From a bacterium (GTDB taxonomy: Bacteria; Cyanobacteriota; Vampirovibrionia; Gastranaerophilales; Gastranaerophilaceae): DNA of 64,000 bases. A model generated the notes under the pieces. The model saw only the letters and a list, made by a program, of their open reading frames with translations. It was not told the DNA's origin and did no database searches. Shown here piece by piece: positions 17,497 to 26,684 of this stretch (within the stretch, counting starts at the first letter, position 1; every line of letters begins with the position of its first letter). The translations under genes and the position numbers were made by a program. Where the stretch lies: contig JAFUSQ010000019.1 of the NCBI GenBank assembly GCA_017467605.1, positions 1 through 64,000 of the forward strand, in the 5' to 3' direction.

Positions 17497-17518
17497 ATCA
17501 TATCATATCATATCATAT
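17497..17518. repeat. pentanucleotide microsatellite (ATCAT)n
   Basis: 4.4 perfect tandem copies of ATCAT, 15 bp upstream of the -35-like block of the promoter motif at 17454-17482. Tracts like this can change length by slippage. Confidence 0.75.
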
Positions 17519-17568
17519 AGGGCATTATAATTGAATTTTATGTATTTTAAAATCACATTTACAATTTG

Positions 17569-19014
17569 TTACAATTGAGTTTTTATTGCTTCGATTTTAT
17601 CTTTATCATTACTTTCAATATATATACGTAATAACGGTTCTGTTCCTGACGGACGAACTAAAACCCAGGTTTTATCATCTTCCAGATACAATTTGACTCC
17701 ATCTTTATAGTCTTTTTTAGAAATTTTCATGCCTGCAATTTCTTCAAATGCAGAAAATTTTTCAATTGTCGGCTTTACCTCGTTAATATTTTCAAGTTTT
17801 TTATCCACTCGTGTGTTAATAAATGAACAACCAACAAACTCAGCCAAATCTTTTCTCATTTGAGCCAAAGTTTTATTCTCATAAGCCATTGCTTCAAGAA
17901 TCAATAAATTAGCCAGAATCCCATCTTTTTCCGGAATATGACCTTGAATACTTAATCCGCCTGATTCTTCCCCTGCAATTATCGGGTTAAATTTTCTCAT
18001 AGCTGCACCAACATGCTTAAAGCCGACAGGAGTTTCTATTAGTTCTACATTAAGCTTTTTAGCGGCAATATCAAGCATTAAACTTGCACCAACGGTTTTT
18101 ACCAGACAACCTTGATAATTTTTATTTTTCTTTAAATGCATCAAAAGTATTGCAATAATTTCATTTGGAGTAACGTAATCTCCGTTTTCATCAATTACTC
18201 CAAATCTATCCGCATCACCATCATTGGCAAAAGCTATATAATAACCCTCTCCGGCATTTGTAAGACCAATAAATTCGCCTGCAACTGCTCCCTCTCCCAA
18301 AGGTATAGGGGAATTATGTTTTATAACGTAATCAATTGCCTCCTGCATATATTGCGGTTTGGGTTCAGGCATTCCGCCACCGAAATTTGTATCATGGTAC
18401 ATATGAATACTGTCAAAATTTATTCCGTTATCAGAAAGTAATTTGTCAAAATAACCTATACTTGATGAATATAATCCGTCAAAAAGAATGTGAAAATTTT
18501 TTGTTCCTTCTTTTATTTTTTCAAAATCAATAATTTCTCTAATTCTTTCAAAATAATTATGTGAAAAATCCGTATATATTAATTTACCTTTTACACAAGA
18601 CGGAATATCCTGTCCAAAATTTGAAACAATTTCATCAGTAATTTCAGAAGTCGCAGGACCGGCATAATCCGGAATGAATTTAATACCTAAATACTCCGGA
18701 GGATTATGAGATGCCGTAAACATAACCGCACATGCATCTAAATATTTTGCATTAAACGCAAGAACAGGAGTCGGAATCACCTTATCACTATATAAAACCT
18801 TAAAACCCATGTCTTTAAGTATTTGGGCACATTGCATAGAAAACACATCTGCCATATTGCGAGGGTCATAACCTACAATTATAGTTTTATATATTCCATA
18901 ATTATCAAAAACGTACTTCCCTATCGCTTTTGACACAATTTCAACATTTTCTCTATTAAAATCTTTTCCGACAACTGCACGCCAACCGTCTGTTCCAAAT
19001 TTAATTTCTGCCAT
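17569..19014 (-). CDS. phosphoglucomutase/phosphomannomutase family protein
   Basis: 481 residues, alpha-D-phosphohexomutase fold. It interconverts hexose 1- and 6-phosphates for sugar-nucleotide and cell-envelope synthesis. Seen: N-terminal KFGTDGWRAVVG; the phosphoserine loop VMFTASHNPPEYLGIKF at about residue 100; the metal loop ANDGDADRFGVID at about 245-257; sugar loop GEESGGLSIQGHIPEKDG at about 335; C-terminal phosphate-binding RPSGTEPLLRIY. The exact sugar cannot be decided. Start ATG at 19014 behind AGAGGAT. Confidence 0.92.
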   Translation of the reverse strand: MAEIKFGTDGWRAVVGKDFNRENVEIVSKAIGKYVFDNYGIYKTIIVGYDPRNMADVFSMQCAQILKDMGFKVLYSDKVIPTPVLAFNAKYLDACAVMFTASHNPPEYLGIKFIPDYAGPATSEITDEIVSNFGQDIPSCVKGKLIYTDFSHNYFERIREIIDFEKIKEGTKNFHILFDGLYSSSIGYFDKLLSDNGINFDSIHMYHDTNFGGGMPEPKPQYMQEAIDYVIKHNSPIPLGEGAVAGEFIGLTNAGEGYYIAFANDGDADRFGVIDENGDYVTPNEIIAILLMHLKKNKNYQGCLVKTVGASLMLDIAAKKLNVELIETPVGFKHVGAAMRKFNPIIAGEESGGLSIQGHIPEKDGILANLLILEAMAYENKTLAQMRKDLAEFVGCSFINTRVDKKLENINEVKPTIEKFSAFEEIAGMKISKKDYKDGVKLYLEDDKTWVLVRPSGTEPLLRIYIESNDKDKIEAIKTQL

Positions 19015-19117
19015 AATTCTTATCCTCTTTTGCGGGAAGGTATAAAATATTTAATTTTACTATTTCCTATTTACCCCTTTTTTGTTATAATTCTATAGTA
19101 AAAATGGAGTTTAGCAA

Positions 19118-19969
19118 ATGTCGGATTTTGAATTGATAAAAAACGTCGCATATCTTGAACCGGTGAATTCTTTTTCTGAAATGGCAAAAGATGAATTTTG
19201 CCACCAATTAAATATAAACTGTTTTTCAACTCCGTTAACAACAATAAAACAAATTGTGGATTATGTCACACAAAATCCTGATACTGTTGGAGTTTTACCT
19301 GTTGAAAATACACTTGACGGTACAATTAGAGAATCTATGGATTGCCTTATGACATGTCAAAATCCTAATATTCGGATAATTTCTGAAATTATCATGCCTG
19401 TTGAATACTGTCTTTTGTCAAAAACAACCGAATTTTACAGTATTACAGGACTTATCGCAACTCCGAGACTTATCGGGAAATGTCAGGATTTTATAAAAAA
19501 TGAACTCCCGATGAATTTAAATATTATAGAGTCCCCGACGATGCTTGAAGCAGCACATAGCTTAAATAATTATAATCTTACTTACGCATCTATAGGGAAC
19601 AAAAAAATTGCCGAAAGCTGTATGCTTAATATTTTGAAAGAAAATATTCACGACGATAAGCACAACCAAACAAGATATGTTCTTATAGGAGATATTGAAA
19701 CAAATCCAACAGGAAAAGATAAAACAACAATTGCTTTCCGAACAAACGATACTCCGGGTGCGTTGTTAGAAATTCTTAAAATATTTCTGGAAAACAATAT
19801 TAATTTAACATACATTGCATCAAGACCGTCTAAAGTTGAACTTAATGAATACATTTTTATAGTAAATTTTGAAGGTCATATCAAAAATTCAAATATGCTG
19901 AAAGCAATAAATGAAATTCGGCCGAAAACTTCATTTTTAAGATATTTAGGCTCTTATAAATGTGCCTAA
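19118..19969 (+). CDS. pheA: prephenate dehydratase
   Basis: 283 residues. Converts prephenate to phenylpyruvate in phenylalanine synthesis. Seen: the periplasmic-binding-like catalytic domain with GVLPVENTLDGTIRESMD, and a C-terminal ACT domain from about residue 200 (TIAFRTNDTPGALLEILKIFLENNINLTYIASRPS) that would sense phenylalanine. No chorismate mutase domain is fused. A TATAAT box is at 19086 and GGAG precedes the ATG. The first gene of a run with mutS2 and mnmA. Confidence 0.9.
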   Translation: MSDFELIKNVAYLEPVNSFSEMAKDEFCHQLNINCFSTPLTTIKQIVDYVTQNPDTVGVLPVENTLDGTIRESMDCLMTCQNPNIRIISEIIMPVEYCLLSKTTEFYSITGLIATPRLIGKCQDFIKNELPMNLNIIESPTMLEAAHSLNNYNLTYASIGNKKIAESCMLNILKENIHDDKHNQTRYVLIGDIETNPTGKDKTTIAFRTNDTPGALLEILKIFLENNINLTYIASRPSKVELNEYIFIVNFEGHIKNSNMLKAINEIRPKTSFLRYLGSYKCA

Positions 19970-19994
19970 ATTATTTTCATGGTAATATCCTGAT

Positions 19995-22364
19995 ATGGAT
20001 ATCACATTAAAAAGTAATATTACCCTTGAATTTGATAAAGTTAAAGAAGAACTTGCCAAATTTGCAAAATTTGAGCAAAGCAGAATCCTTTGCCTAAGAC
20101 TTAATGCTTTTGATAATCCGGAAAAAATAGCACAACAATTAAAATATACAAAAGAAGCAAAAAAAATTCTGGATTACGCAAAAGACACCCCTGCCGAATT
20201 TATTGCAGACATAATAAAAATCAGAGAAAATTCATCAGTTTCATATCTTACGGAAGATGAATTGAATGATATTGCCAAAACTATGAAATCCTCAAGACTT
20301 CTAAAAAAATTTATTTATGAAAACTCGGAAGAAAATTCTTTATTAAAAAATTTGGCAAGCAGTTTAATTTCAGACAAAGAACTTGAGGATAAAATTTTTG
20401 AAACTTTTGATGAAAATTTAAGAATTCGCCAGAATGCAACTCACGAATTAAAAGGTTTGTATTCCTCTTTGCGGGACACCGAACAAAATATCAGAGATCA
20501 AATAAGTGCTTTACTAAACAATCCAAACTTCTCAAAATATTTACAGGATAATATTTACACCCAAAGAGACGACAGAGTAGTATTTCAGGTAATTGCATCA
20601 AATAAGACCAAAGTTCCCGGAATTGTTCATGATGTATCTTCATCAGCCAAAACCTTCTACATTGAACCCGCACAACTTGTTCCTTTAAACAACAAAGTCC
20701 GAGAAGTTAAATCAAAAATTCACAAGGAGTGTATTAGAATCCTTGTCAATCTGACCGAGTTAGTTAAAGAACATATGAACGAACTTGTAAATTGCGAAAA
20801 AATACTTTCGGAAATTGATTTTCATTTTGCAAAAGCAAGATATGCCGTCAAACTTCACGCAATAGAACCGGAACTTACACAAAATCGGGAAATTTATTTT
20901 GAAAACATGAAACACCCGCTTTTAATGCTTGTTACAAATGATGTCGTTCCAAATACTTTTGAAATTGGGAAAGATTATCGCATTGTAATCATTACAGGTT
21001 CGAATACGGGCGGAAAAACGGTTACATTAAAAACAATCGGTCTGTTTATACTTATGACAAAAGCAGGAATGTTTCTGCCATGTACTTATGCAAAAATTTA
21101 CCCGTTTAAGAATGTTTTTGCAGATATTGGAGATGCTCAAAATATTTTACAAAGTCTTTCAACTTTTTCATCACATATGACAAATATTATTGAAATTTTA
21201 AAACAAAATGATGAAGATTCTTTTGTACTTTTTGATGAAATTTGTGCAGGAACTGACCCTGTAGAAGGTGCAGTTTTAGCAAAAGAAATTTTAGAAAAAC
21301 TTGCAAATAAAAACGTAACCGGCGTAATTACAACTCACTACGGAGAATTAAAAGCGTTAGAATATTCAAATCCGTTTTTCAAAAACGCATCTGTCGAATT
21401 TAACACAGAAACCCTAAAGCCGACATATAGACTGCTTATAGGAATTCCGGGGCTCAGTAATGCAATTTCTATTGCCTCAAATTTAGGACTTGATAAAGAA
21501 ATTGTAAACAAAGCGAAAAATATTTTAATTACTCAAAAAGACCCAACAGTTACAGTTGTTGAAAAATTACAACAAACACACCAAGAACTTTCTAAAAATC
21601 TTGAAAAAGCTCAAGAATTAAAAGAATCTTCTCTTGAAATTAAACAAGAATATGAAGAAAATCTTAATCAATTTAAAAAAGATAAAAAGAAAACCATTAA
21701 AAATATAAAAAACAAATTTGACCTTGAAATGATGGAAGCCAGAGCACAAATAAAAGATATTTTAGATGAATTAAGAAAAGAAAAATCCGAAAAAATTGCC
21801 CGCAGAGCATATTCAAGACTGGCAAAACTTGAACAGGGCTTTAATGATGATTTAGAAAGTGTTTCAGACAAGCAAAAATACCTTGAAATTGATTGGGAAA
21901 AAGTCAAAATTGGGGACACTTTAATGCTCAAAAATCTTCATCAAAAAGTTACCGTAGTATCCCTTCCGGACAAAAACAAACGGCTTTTTGTCGATATGGG
22001 AACAATGAAAATGAAGGTTAAAAAAGACGAACTTGCAGTCCTTGACGAAAATTACAAAGAACCCAATAAAATAAAAATACCCGGAACTTCATTTAAAAGT
22101 TTTGAATTAAAAAGATATTCAATGTCACAAAATTTAGATTTACGCGGGTATAGAGTAGAAGAAGCATTAGATGAAGTTGAAAGTTATCTTGACAAAGCAA
22201 GTTTGGCAAATCTGACACCCGTTTATATAATTCACGGACATGGAACAGGTGCATTAAAAGAAGCTGTTCGTGATTTTCTTAAAACTTCACCATACGTTGC
22301 AAAATTCCGCCCCGGTGAAGACTCTGAAGGCGGAGACGGAGTAAGTGTCGTAGATATTAATTAG
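19995..22364 (+). CDS. mutS2: MutS2-type ATPase/endonuclease
   Basis: 789 residues, the usual length. MutS2 (RqcU) acts on branched DNA and, in some bacteria, on collided ribosomes. Seen: core and clamp helices (about 1-300), Walker A GSNTGGKTVT at about residue 336, Walker B FVLFDEICAGTDP, a long coiled coil (about 515-620), and a C-terminal Smr nuclease domain starting LDLRGYRVEEALDEVESYL with IIHGHGTGALKEAVRDFL. 25 bp after pheA and 10 bp before mnmA, so co-transcribed. Confidence 0.95.
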   Translation: MDITLKSNITLEFDKVKEELAKFAKFEQSRILCLRLNAFDNPEKIAQQLKYTKEAKKILDYAKDTPAEFIADIIKIRENSSVSYLTEDELNDIAKTMKSSRLLKKFIYENSEENSLLKNLASSLISDKELEDKIFETFDENLRIRQNATHELKGLYSSLRDTEQNIRDQISALLNNPNFSKYLQDNIYTQRDDRVVFQVIASNKTKVPGIVHDVSSSAKTFYIEPAQLVPLNNKVREVKSKIHKECIRILVNLTELVKEHMNELVNCEKILSEIDFHFAKARYAVKLHAIEPELTQNREIYFENMKHPLLMLVTNDVVPNTFEIGKDYRIVIITGSNTGGKTVTLKTIGLFILMTKAGMFLPCTYAKIYPFKNVFADIGDAQNILQSLSTFSSHMTNIIEILKQNDEDSFVLFDEICAGTDPVEGAVLAKEILEKLANKNVTGVITTHYGELKALEYSNPFFKNASVEFNTETLKPTYRLLIGIPGLSNAISIASNLGLDKEIVNKAKNILITQKDPTVTVVEKLQQTHQELSKNLEKAQELKESSLEIKQEYEENLNQFKKDKKKTIKNIKNKFDLEMMEARAQIKDILDELRKEKSEKIARRAYSRLAKLEQGFNDDLESVSDKQKYLEIDWEKVKIGDTLMLKNLHQKVTVVSLPDKNKRLFVDMGTMKMKVKKDELAVLDENYKEPNKIKIPGTSFKSFELKRYSMSQNLDLRGYRVEEALDEVESYLDKASLANLTPVYIIHGHGTGALKEAVRDFLKTSPYVAKFRPGEDSEGGDGVSVVDIN

Positions 22365-22374
22365 GAAACAACAT

Positions 22375-23424
22375 ATGGGAAAGAATAAAAAAATAGCAGT
22401 TGTAGCATTATCAGGCGGAGTTGACAGTTCTGTCACCGCTCTTTTACTTAAACAAAAAGGATACCGCGTTATCGGGCTTACCGGTAAAATGGTAAACTCA
22501 CAATCTGCAGAAATTATTTGCCAAAATGCAAAAAATGTAGCAGAAAAACTTGAAATTGAACACCATGTGCTTGATGTAACCAAAAAATTTCAAAAATTAG
22601 TTATTGATTACTTTGAAAATTCCTATAAAAACGGGCAAACACCAAATCCCTGCATAGTTTGCAATGAATTTATTAAATGGGGCGAAATTTTTGATTATGC
22701 AATAAATGAACTAAATGCCGATATTTTTGCAACTGGTCATTATGCGGATATAAGGTTCAATGACGGGTATTATAAACTTTATCCCGCCAAAGACGAACAC
22801 AAAGATCAACTTTATTTTTTATACAGGTTAGGACAAAAAGAACTTTCAAAAACAGTTTTCCCGCTTTATGAATACGAAAAAGAACAAGTAAGACAAATAG
22901 CTTATGACTACGATTTACCTCCAAAATCTTCAAAAGAAAGTCAAGACATCTGTTTTATTCAAAAACCAAATACTACAAAAAAATATTTGACAGAGAAATT
23001 TGGCAATATGAGCGGAGATTTTATAGAAATTCCGACAGGCAAAAAACTTGGAACTCACACAGGACATTATCAATACACAATCGGACAAAGAAAAGGTATA
23101 GGAATTGCGGCTCCTTATCCTTTGTATGTAATAGATATTGATTCCGAAAAAAATATTGTATATCTTGGAAAACGTGAAGATGATTTCAAAACAAAACTCG
23201 CAATTAAAAATCTGAATTTTTCATACCCGATTGCCGAGAAAACATTTGATGCAAACGTAAAAATTCGCTACAACATGAATGCCAAAAAAGCAAAAATAAC
23301 AATAATAGAGGACTTTGCAGAAATCGAATTTTATGAACCCGTAAATTCGATTACCCCCGGACAAGCAGGTGTAATTTATGACATAAATGACGGACACCTC
23401 ATTGGTGGCGGAGTGGTTATATAA
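22375..23424 (+). CDS. mnmA: tRNA 2-thiouridylase MnmA
   Basis: 349 residues. Transfers sulfur to U34 of tRNA-Lys, -Glu and -Gln. Seen: PP-loop VVALSGGVDSSVTALLLKQ at residues 8-26; catalytic cysteines in TPNPCIVCNEFIKW and in ESQDICFIQ; C-terminal beta-barrel with GQRKGIGIAAPYPLYV. 10 bp after mutS2. Confidence 0.96.
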   Translation: MGKNKKIAVVALSGGVDSSVTALLLKQKGYRVIGLTGKMVNSQSAEIICQNAKNVAEKLEIEHHVLDVTKKFQKLVIDYFENSYKNGQTPNPCIVCNEFIKWGEIFDYAINELNADIFATGHYADIRFNDGYYKLYPAKDEHKDQLYFLYRLGQKELSKTVFPLYEYEKEQVRQIAYDYDLPPKSSKESQDICFIQKPNTTKKYLTEKFGNMSGDFIEIPTGKKLGTHTGHYQYTIGQRKGIGIAAPYPLYVIDIDSEKNIVYLGKREDDFKTKLAIKNLNFSYPIAEKTFDANVKIRYNMNAKKAKITIIEDFAEIEFYEPVNSITPGQAGVIYDINDGHLIGGGVVI

Positions 23425-23472
23425 CAAATTTAGTGATATAAATAATACATATCATAAATAAAGGAGCTCATT

Positions 23473-24339
23473 ATGAAAAAATACTTGTTAATTTGTATAA
23501 CTTTGATATGTATACCATCAATAGTATTCGGTATGACATTCCAAGAATGGAATAAATCTAAAAAAGAAGGTTATATTATGTCAGACTGGATTAATAAACA
23601 TGACAGACTTGACAGCAATATGAGTTTGAATGCAGGATATGATAAAAACTTAAACCGACTGTATGTTGAGCTTAAGACAAAAAATAACTACGGACAAATT
23701 CCTAATGTAAATAACCAAAAAGTAAGCTACCAAATAGATAAGTTTGCAGTAAGTTGTATGAAACAAACATTTGGGATAATCGATACTAAAGTTTACAATG
23801 AAAATAATCAATTGATTACAACGCTGAATAATAGGAGTCGTATACTTGCAATGACATACATAGATACGGCTAAAACCAATGAACAAAAAATCGGAAAAAT
23901 TTTGACAGACTATGCTTGTTCATCTCCATACAACACATTTATGTACAATTGGTTAAAAACACATAATAAATTAAGCCCTAATATGACAATGACTCCGGGC
24001 TACAATACTACATACGGTATTTTTGTTGATGTCAAAACAACTAATCAAAATAATTTAATAAAAAATTATAACGGACAAAAAGTAGCTTATCAAACAGATA
24101 AATTTTGCATAAATTGTAAATCAAAGCAAGTTACACTGAGTGAAACAAAATTATACAATAAATCAAATAGTGAAATAGCAACATTCAATCAAGCCTTCCA
24201 CGTAATTTCTTATGAAGGAAATGTTTCAAATGAAAACAAGAACTTAGCCATATTAGCAAAATATTTCGCAAACATTGCCTGCCCGAAATATTACCAACAG
24301 TATTTGAAGGATTATAGTTTACCAGGCAGTAAACAATAA
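23473..24339 (+). CDS. exported protein with two tandem copies of an unknown domain
   Basis: 288 residues behind AAAGGAG. Signal peptide at residues 1-20 (KKYLLICITLICIPSIVFG). The mature part is two related units of about 115 residues: WINKHDRLDSNMSLNAGY..NQKVSYQIDKFAVSC and WLKTHNKLSPNMTMTPGY..GQKVAYQTDKFCINC. Each has a Y-x-x-D-K-F-x-x-x-C core. The domain is not recognised. Likely periplasmic or surface exposed. Monocistronic, between mnmA and ppiC. Confidence 0.7.
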   Translation: MKKYLLICITLICIPSIVFGMTFQEWNKSKKEGYIMSDWINKHDRLDSNMSLNAGYDKNLNRLYVELKTKNNYGQIPNVNNQKVSYQIDKFAVSCMKQTFGIIDTKVYNENNQLITTLNNRSRILAMTYIDTAKTNEQKIGKILTDYACSSPYNTFMYNWLKTHNKLSPNMTMTPGYNTTYGIFVDVKTTNQNNLIKNYNGQKVAYQTDKFCINCKSKQVTLSETKLYNKSNSEIATFNQAFHVISYEGNVSNENKNLAILAKYFANIACPKYYQQYLKDYSLPGSKQ

Positions 24340-24478
24340 TTTACAAATGGGAAATTGAAACTTGAACTTTGAAATGTAAACTAACTCTTTAGTATTAGTT
24401 TGAAATACTCATTTTATACTATATAAATTTATCCTTACGAATGGTGAAAAATATAGGCATGACCGCTTATTATATTAA
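24340..24478. other. intergenic, AT-rich, no gene seen
   Basis: No coding region. A possible weak promoter (GTGAAA 24444, 18 nt, TATTAT 24468) points at the hairpin RNA candidate that follows. Confidence 0.4.
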
Positions 24479-24566
24479 TGTAAGTTCAGGTTGTCCAAGC
24501 ACTTTTTCGGGGTTGCGACAAGATTTTTTCTTTTTGCGGTTTGGTTTAAAACAGTTTGAACTTACA
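24479..24566 (+). ncRNA. candidate long-hairpin RNA
   Basis: TGTAAGTTCAGGTTGT (24479-24494) pairs without a break with ACAGTTTGAACTTACA (24551-24566), 16 bp counting G-U pairs; inside, CCAAGC pairs with GTTTGG. The apical part is U-rich. This is much more structure than the flanks show. It lacks the GGAAG/GNRA core of SRP RNA and is not recognised as a known class. It might be a small RNA or a long palindrome without a transcript. Confidence 0.35.
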
Positions 24567-24618
24567 CTTTAAATCAGAAAATTTTTCATGTTTTATAACT
24601 TCCAAGTCTGTTTTGTTA

Positions 24619-24647
24619 TTGCAAGGCAGACATTTTTATTTTATAAT
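24619..24647 (+). promoter_or_regulatory. promoter of ppiC-pepP-trmH
   Basis: TTGCAA (24619-24624), 17-nt spacer, TATAAT (24642-24647); GGAG ribosome site follows before the ATG at 24679. Confidence 0.7.
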
Positions 24648-24678
24648 TATTCCTGTATAAAATAATAGGAGTAAAATT

Positions 24679-24966
24679 ATGACAACAGAAATCAGAGCAA
24701 GCCATATTCTTGTTAAAACAGAAGATGAAGCAAAAAAATTATATGATGAAATTCAAAACGGCAGAGCATTTGCTGAAATTGCTCAAGAAGTATCACTTTG
24801 CCCGTCAGGTCAAAATGGGGGAGACTTAGGATTTTTCGGAAAAGGTATGATGGTTAAACCATTCGAAGATGCTGCATTTGCACTCGAAAAAATCGGAGAA
24901 ATTTCTCAACCTGTTCAAACTCAATTTGGCTGGCACTTAATTCAATTAACGGAAAAAGAAGGTTAA
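24679..24966 (+). CDS. small cytoplasmic parvulin-type peptidyl-prolyl isomerase
   Basis: 95 residues, one rotamase domain (PpiC family) without signal peptide or chaperone domain, so a stand-alone cytoplasmic isomerase. Seen: IRASHILVKTEDEAKKL, FAEIAQEVSLCPSGQNGGDLGFFGKGMMVKPFEDAAFAL and TQFGWHLIQLTEKE, the usual conserved His, Cys, Phe and C-terminal His positions. Starts behind AGGAG. Two bp upstream of the aminopeptidase gene. Confidence 0.93.
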   Translation: MTTEIRASHILVKTEDEAKKLYDEIQNGRAFAEIAQEVSLCPSGQNGGDLGFFGKGMMVKPFEDAAFALEKIGEISQPVQTQFGWHLIQLTEKEG

Positions 24967-24968
24967 TA

Positions 24969-26684
24969 TTGGACAATCTTTCAATTTATAGAGATTTTAT
25001 GAATGAGGAGAAAATTCGTTTTCTCCTCGTCAATTCGACTAATGAATTTTTAGTTGAATATAATACGTTGGAAGAAAATTCCAGATACAAATTAACAAAT
25101 TTTTCAGGTTCAACCGGAGAAGCACTTGTTACTCAGGATAATATTTTCCTGTTTGTTGACGGGAGATACCATATTCAAGCAGATTTGGAAGTCGACCATG
25201 AAAAAATTACCGCTGTAAAACTTCAAACAGGAAGCAGATATTTAGATGAACTTTTAAAATACATTCCTGAAAATGAAATATTGGGTATATTTTCTAAAAA
25301 AAATTCTCAAAAAAAATATGAATTTTTGAAATCACACAGACAAATAAAATTACTTGAAAATGACCCGTTAGATAAGGAATTGTTAACATTTCGTTGTTTA
25401 CCCCCTCACCCCACCCCTCTCCCAACGGGAGAGGGAGCCGTTGTTAACGAGCTTTGCGAGTTATATAACGGCGGGAGAGGGTTAAATATTATCAATGAAA
25501 AATTAACAATGCCCTTAGATAAAATTTCAAACAAAAACTTTTCTCAAAATATAGTTTTGAATAAAGATTTGACAGGATTAACAAGTGAAGAAAAAATATC
25601 AAAAATTTCTCAAAATTTATCCGATAACGAAGGTATTTATATAACTGATCTTGATGAAGTTTCATACCTTTTTAATATGAGGAATTTTTCACAAGTTTTT
25701 AGTGCAAAAATCAGAGGGAAATGTTTGATTTTCAAAAATAACACCATACTTTTTGTTGAGGAAAAATTAAATCATTTGCCGGAATTTTTAAAATCATTAG
25801 ATAAAGAAATTTTCATAGATAAATCAACAATTACAGCATTTGATTACAGTTTGCTGAAATTTCCCAAAGAAATAGTATCAAATCCTATTAAAATAATGAA
25901 ATCTCAAAAAAATTCGTCAGAATTAAAACATTTAAAAGATGCTTTTGAAAGAACTGATAGAGCAGTTAGGGCAATAAGAGATTTTATCGAACAAAATGAC
26001 AATATTTCAGAATTTGATATCGCCGTTCAATTAGCAAAAGAATACAAAAACAATGGTGCGGTTGGATTAAGTTTTAATTCAATAGTCGCAAGAAATGAAA
26101 ATTCTGCGCTTGCTCACTATTCAAAATCTTCTAAAAATGAAATTATAAAAGACGGAGATCTTGTTTTAATTGATTGCGGAGGATATTTTGAAGGCGGACT
26201 TGCGACAGATATTACAAGAGTTTTTGTAAAAGGAGAACCATCTGCGCTTCACAAAAAGATTTACACCCTTGTTTTAAAAGCATTTTTGAACGCATATAAT
26301 TATACAAGCATTCACCCTCAAAAAACTATAACAGGGTATGAAATTGACAATAGCGTACACGATTTTTTCAACAATCAAGATACCGAAGGTTTTGTATTTA
26401 ATCATGGATTAGGGCACGGTATCGGGATAAATGTGCACGAATATCCTCCGAATTTGAGTCAAAATGAAATCGCAAAAACCCCTATAATAGATGGTATGTG
26501 TTTTTCGATTGAACCCGGATTATATAAAGAAGGATTTTTTGGAGTCAGATTAGAAAATTCGTGTTATTTTCTTGAGAATAAAATTCATTCTTTTGTAAAA
26601 ATGAATTTTGAAAAGAAATTAATAAACTTCGAAATGCTTACCGCGCAAGAAAGCCAATGGCTTAATGAGTTTGAGGTTAAATAA
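24969..26684 (+). CDS. pepP: Xaa-Pro aminopeptidase (M24B) carrying a repeat-derived insertion
   Basis: 571 residues. Removes N-terminal residues before proline. Creatinase-type N-terminal domains, then the M24 domain from about residue 320 with all five metal ligands in place: DLVLIDCGG (Asp), TDITRVF (Asp), NHGLGHGIGINVHEYP (His), SIEPGLY (Glu), GVRLEN (Glu). TTG start, chosen because residues 1-30 (LSIYRDFMNEEKIRFLLVNS) fit the family and the gene is coupled to ppiC. Residues about 142-172 (CLPPHPTPLPTGEG onward) are translation of a GC-rich interspersed repeat and do not belong to the family; the frame is kept. Confidence 0.92.
   Translation: MDNLSIYRDFMNEEKIRFLLVNSTNEFLVEYNTLEENSRYKLTNFSGSTGEALVTQDNIFLFVDGRYHIQADLEVDHEKITAVKLQTGSRYLDELLKYIPENEILGIFSKKNSQKKYEFLKSHRQIKLLENDPLDKELLTFRCLPPHPTPLPTGEGAVVNELCELYNGGRGLNIINEKLTMPLDKISNKNFSQNIVLNKDLTGLTSEEKISKISQNLSDNEGIYITDLDEVSYLFNMRNFSQVFSAKIRGKCLIFKNNTILFVEEKLNHLPEFLKSLDKEIFIDKSTITAFDYSLLKFPKEIVSNPIKIMKSQKNSSELKHLKDAFERTDRAVRAIRDFIEQNDNISEFDIAVQLAKEYKNNGAVGLSFNSIVARNENSALAHYSKSSKNEIIKDGDLVLIDCGGYFEGGLATDITRVFVKGEPSALHKKIYTLVLKAFLNAYNYTSIHPQKTITGYEIDNSVHDFFNNQDTEGFVFNHGLGHGIGINVHEYPPNLSQNEIAKTPIIDGMCFSIEPGLYKEGFFGVRLENSCYFLENKIHSFVKMNFEKKLINFEMLTAQESQWLNEFEVK
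25396..25488. repeat. GC-rich interspersed repeat inside pepP
   Basis: CCCCTCACCCCACCCCTCTCCC, ACGGGAGAGGGAG arm, then a second GGCGGGAGAGGG end; a multiple of three in length, so the host gene stays open. Confidence 0.85.

Noticed and set aside
24479-24566. SRP (4.5S) RNA
   Set aside because: Long hairpin shape fits, but the conserved GGAAG and GNRA core and the CAGG motif are missing on both strands.
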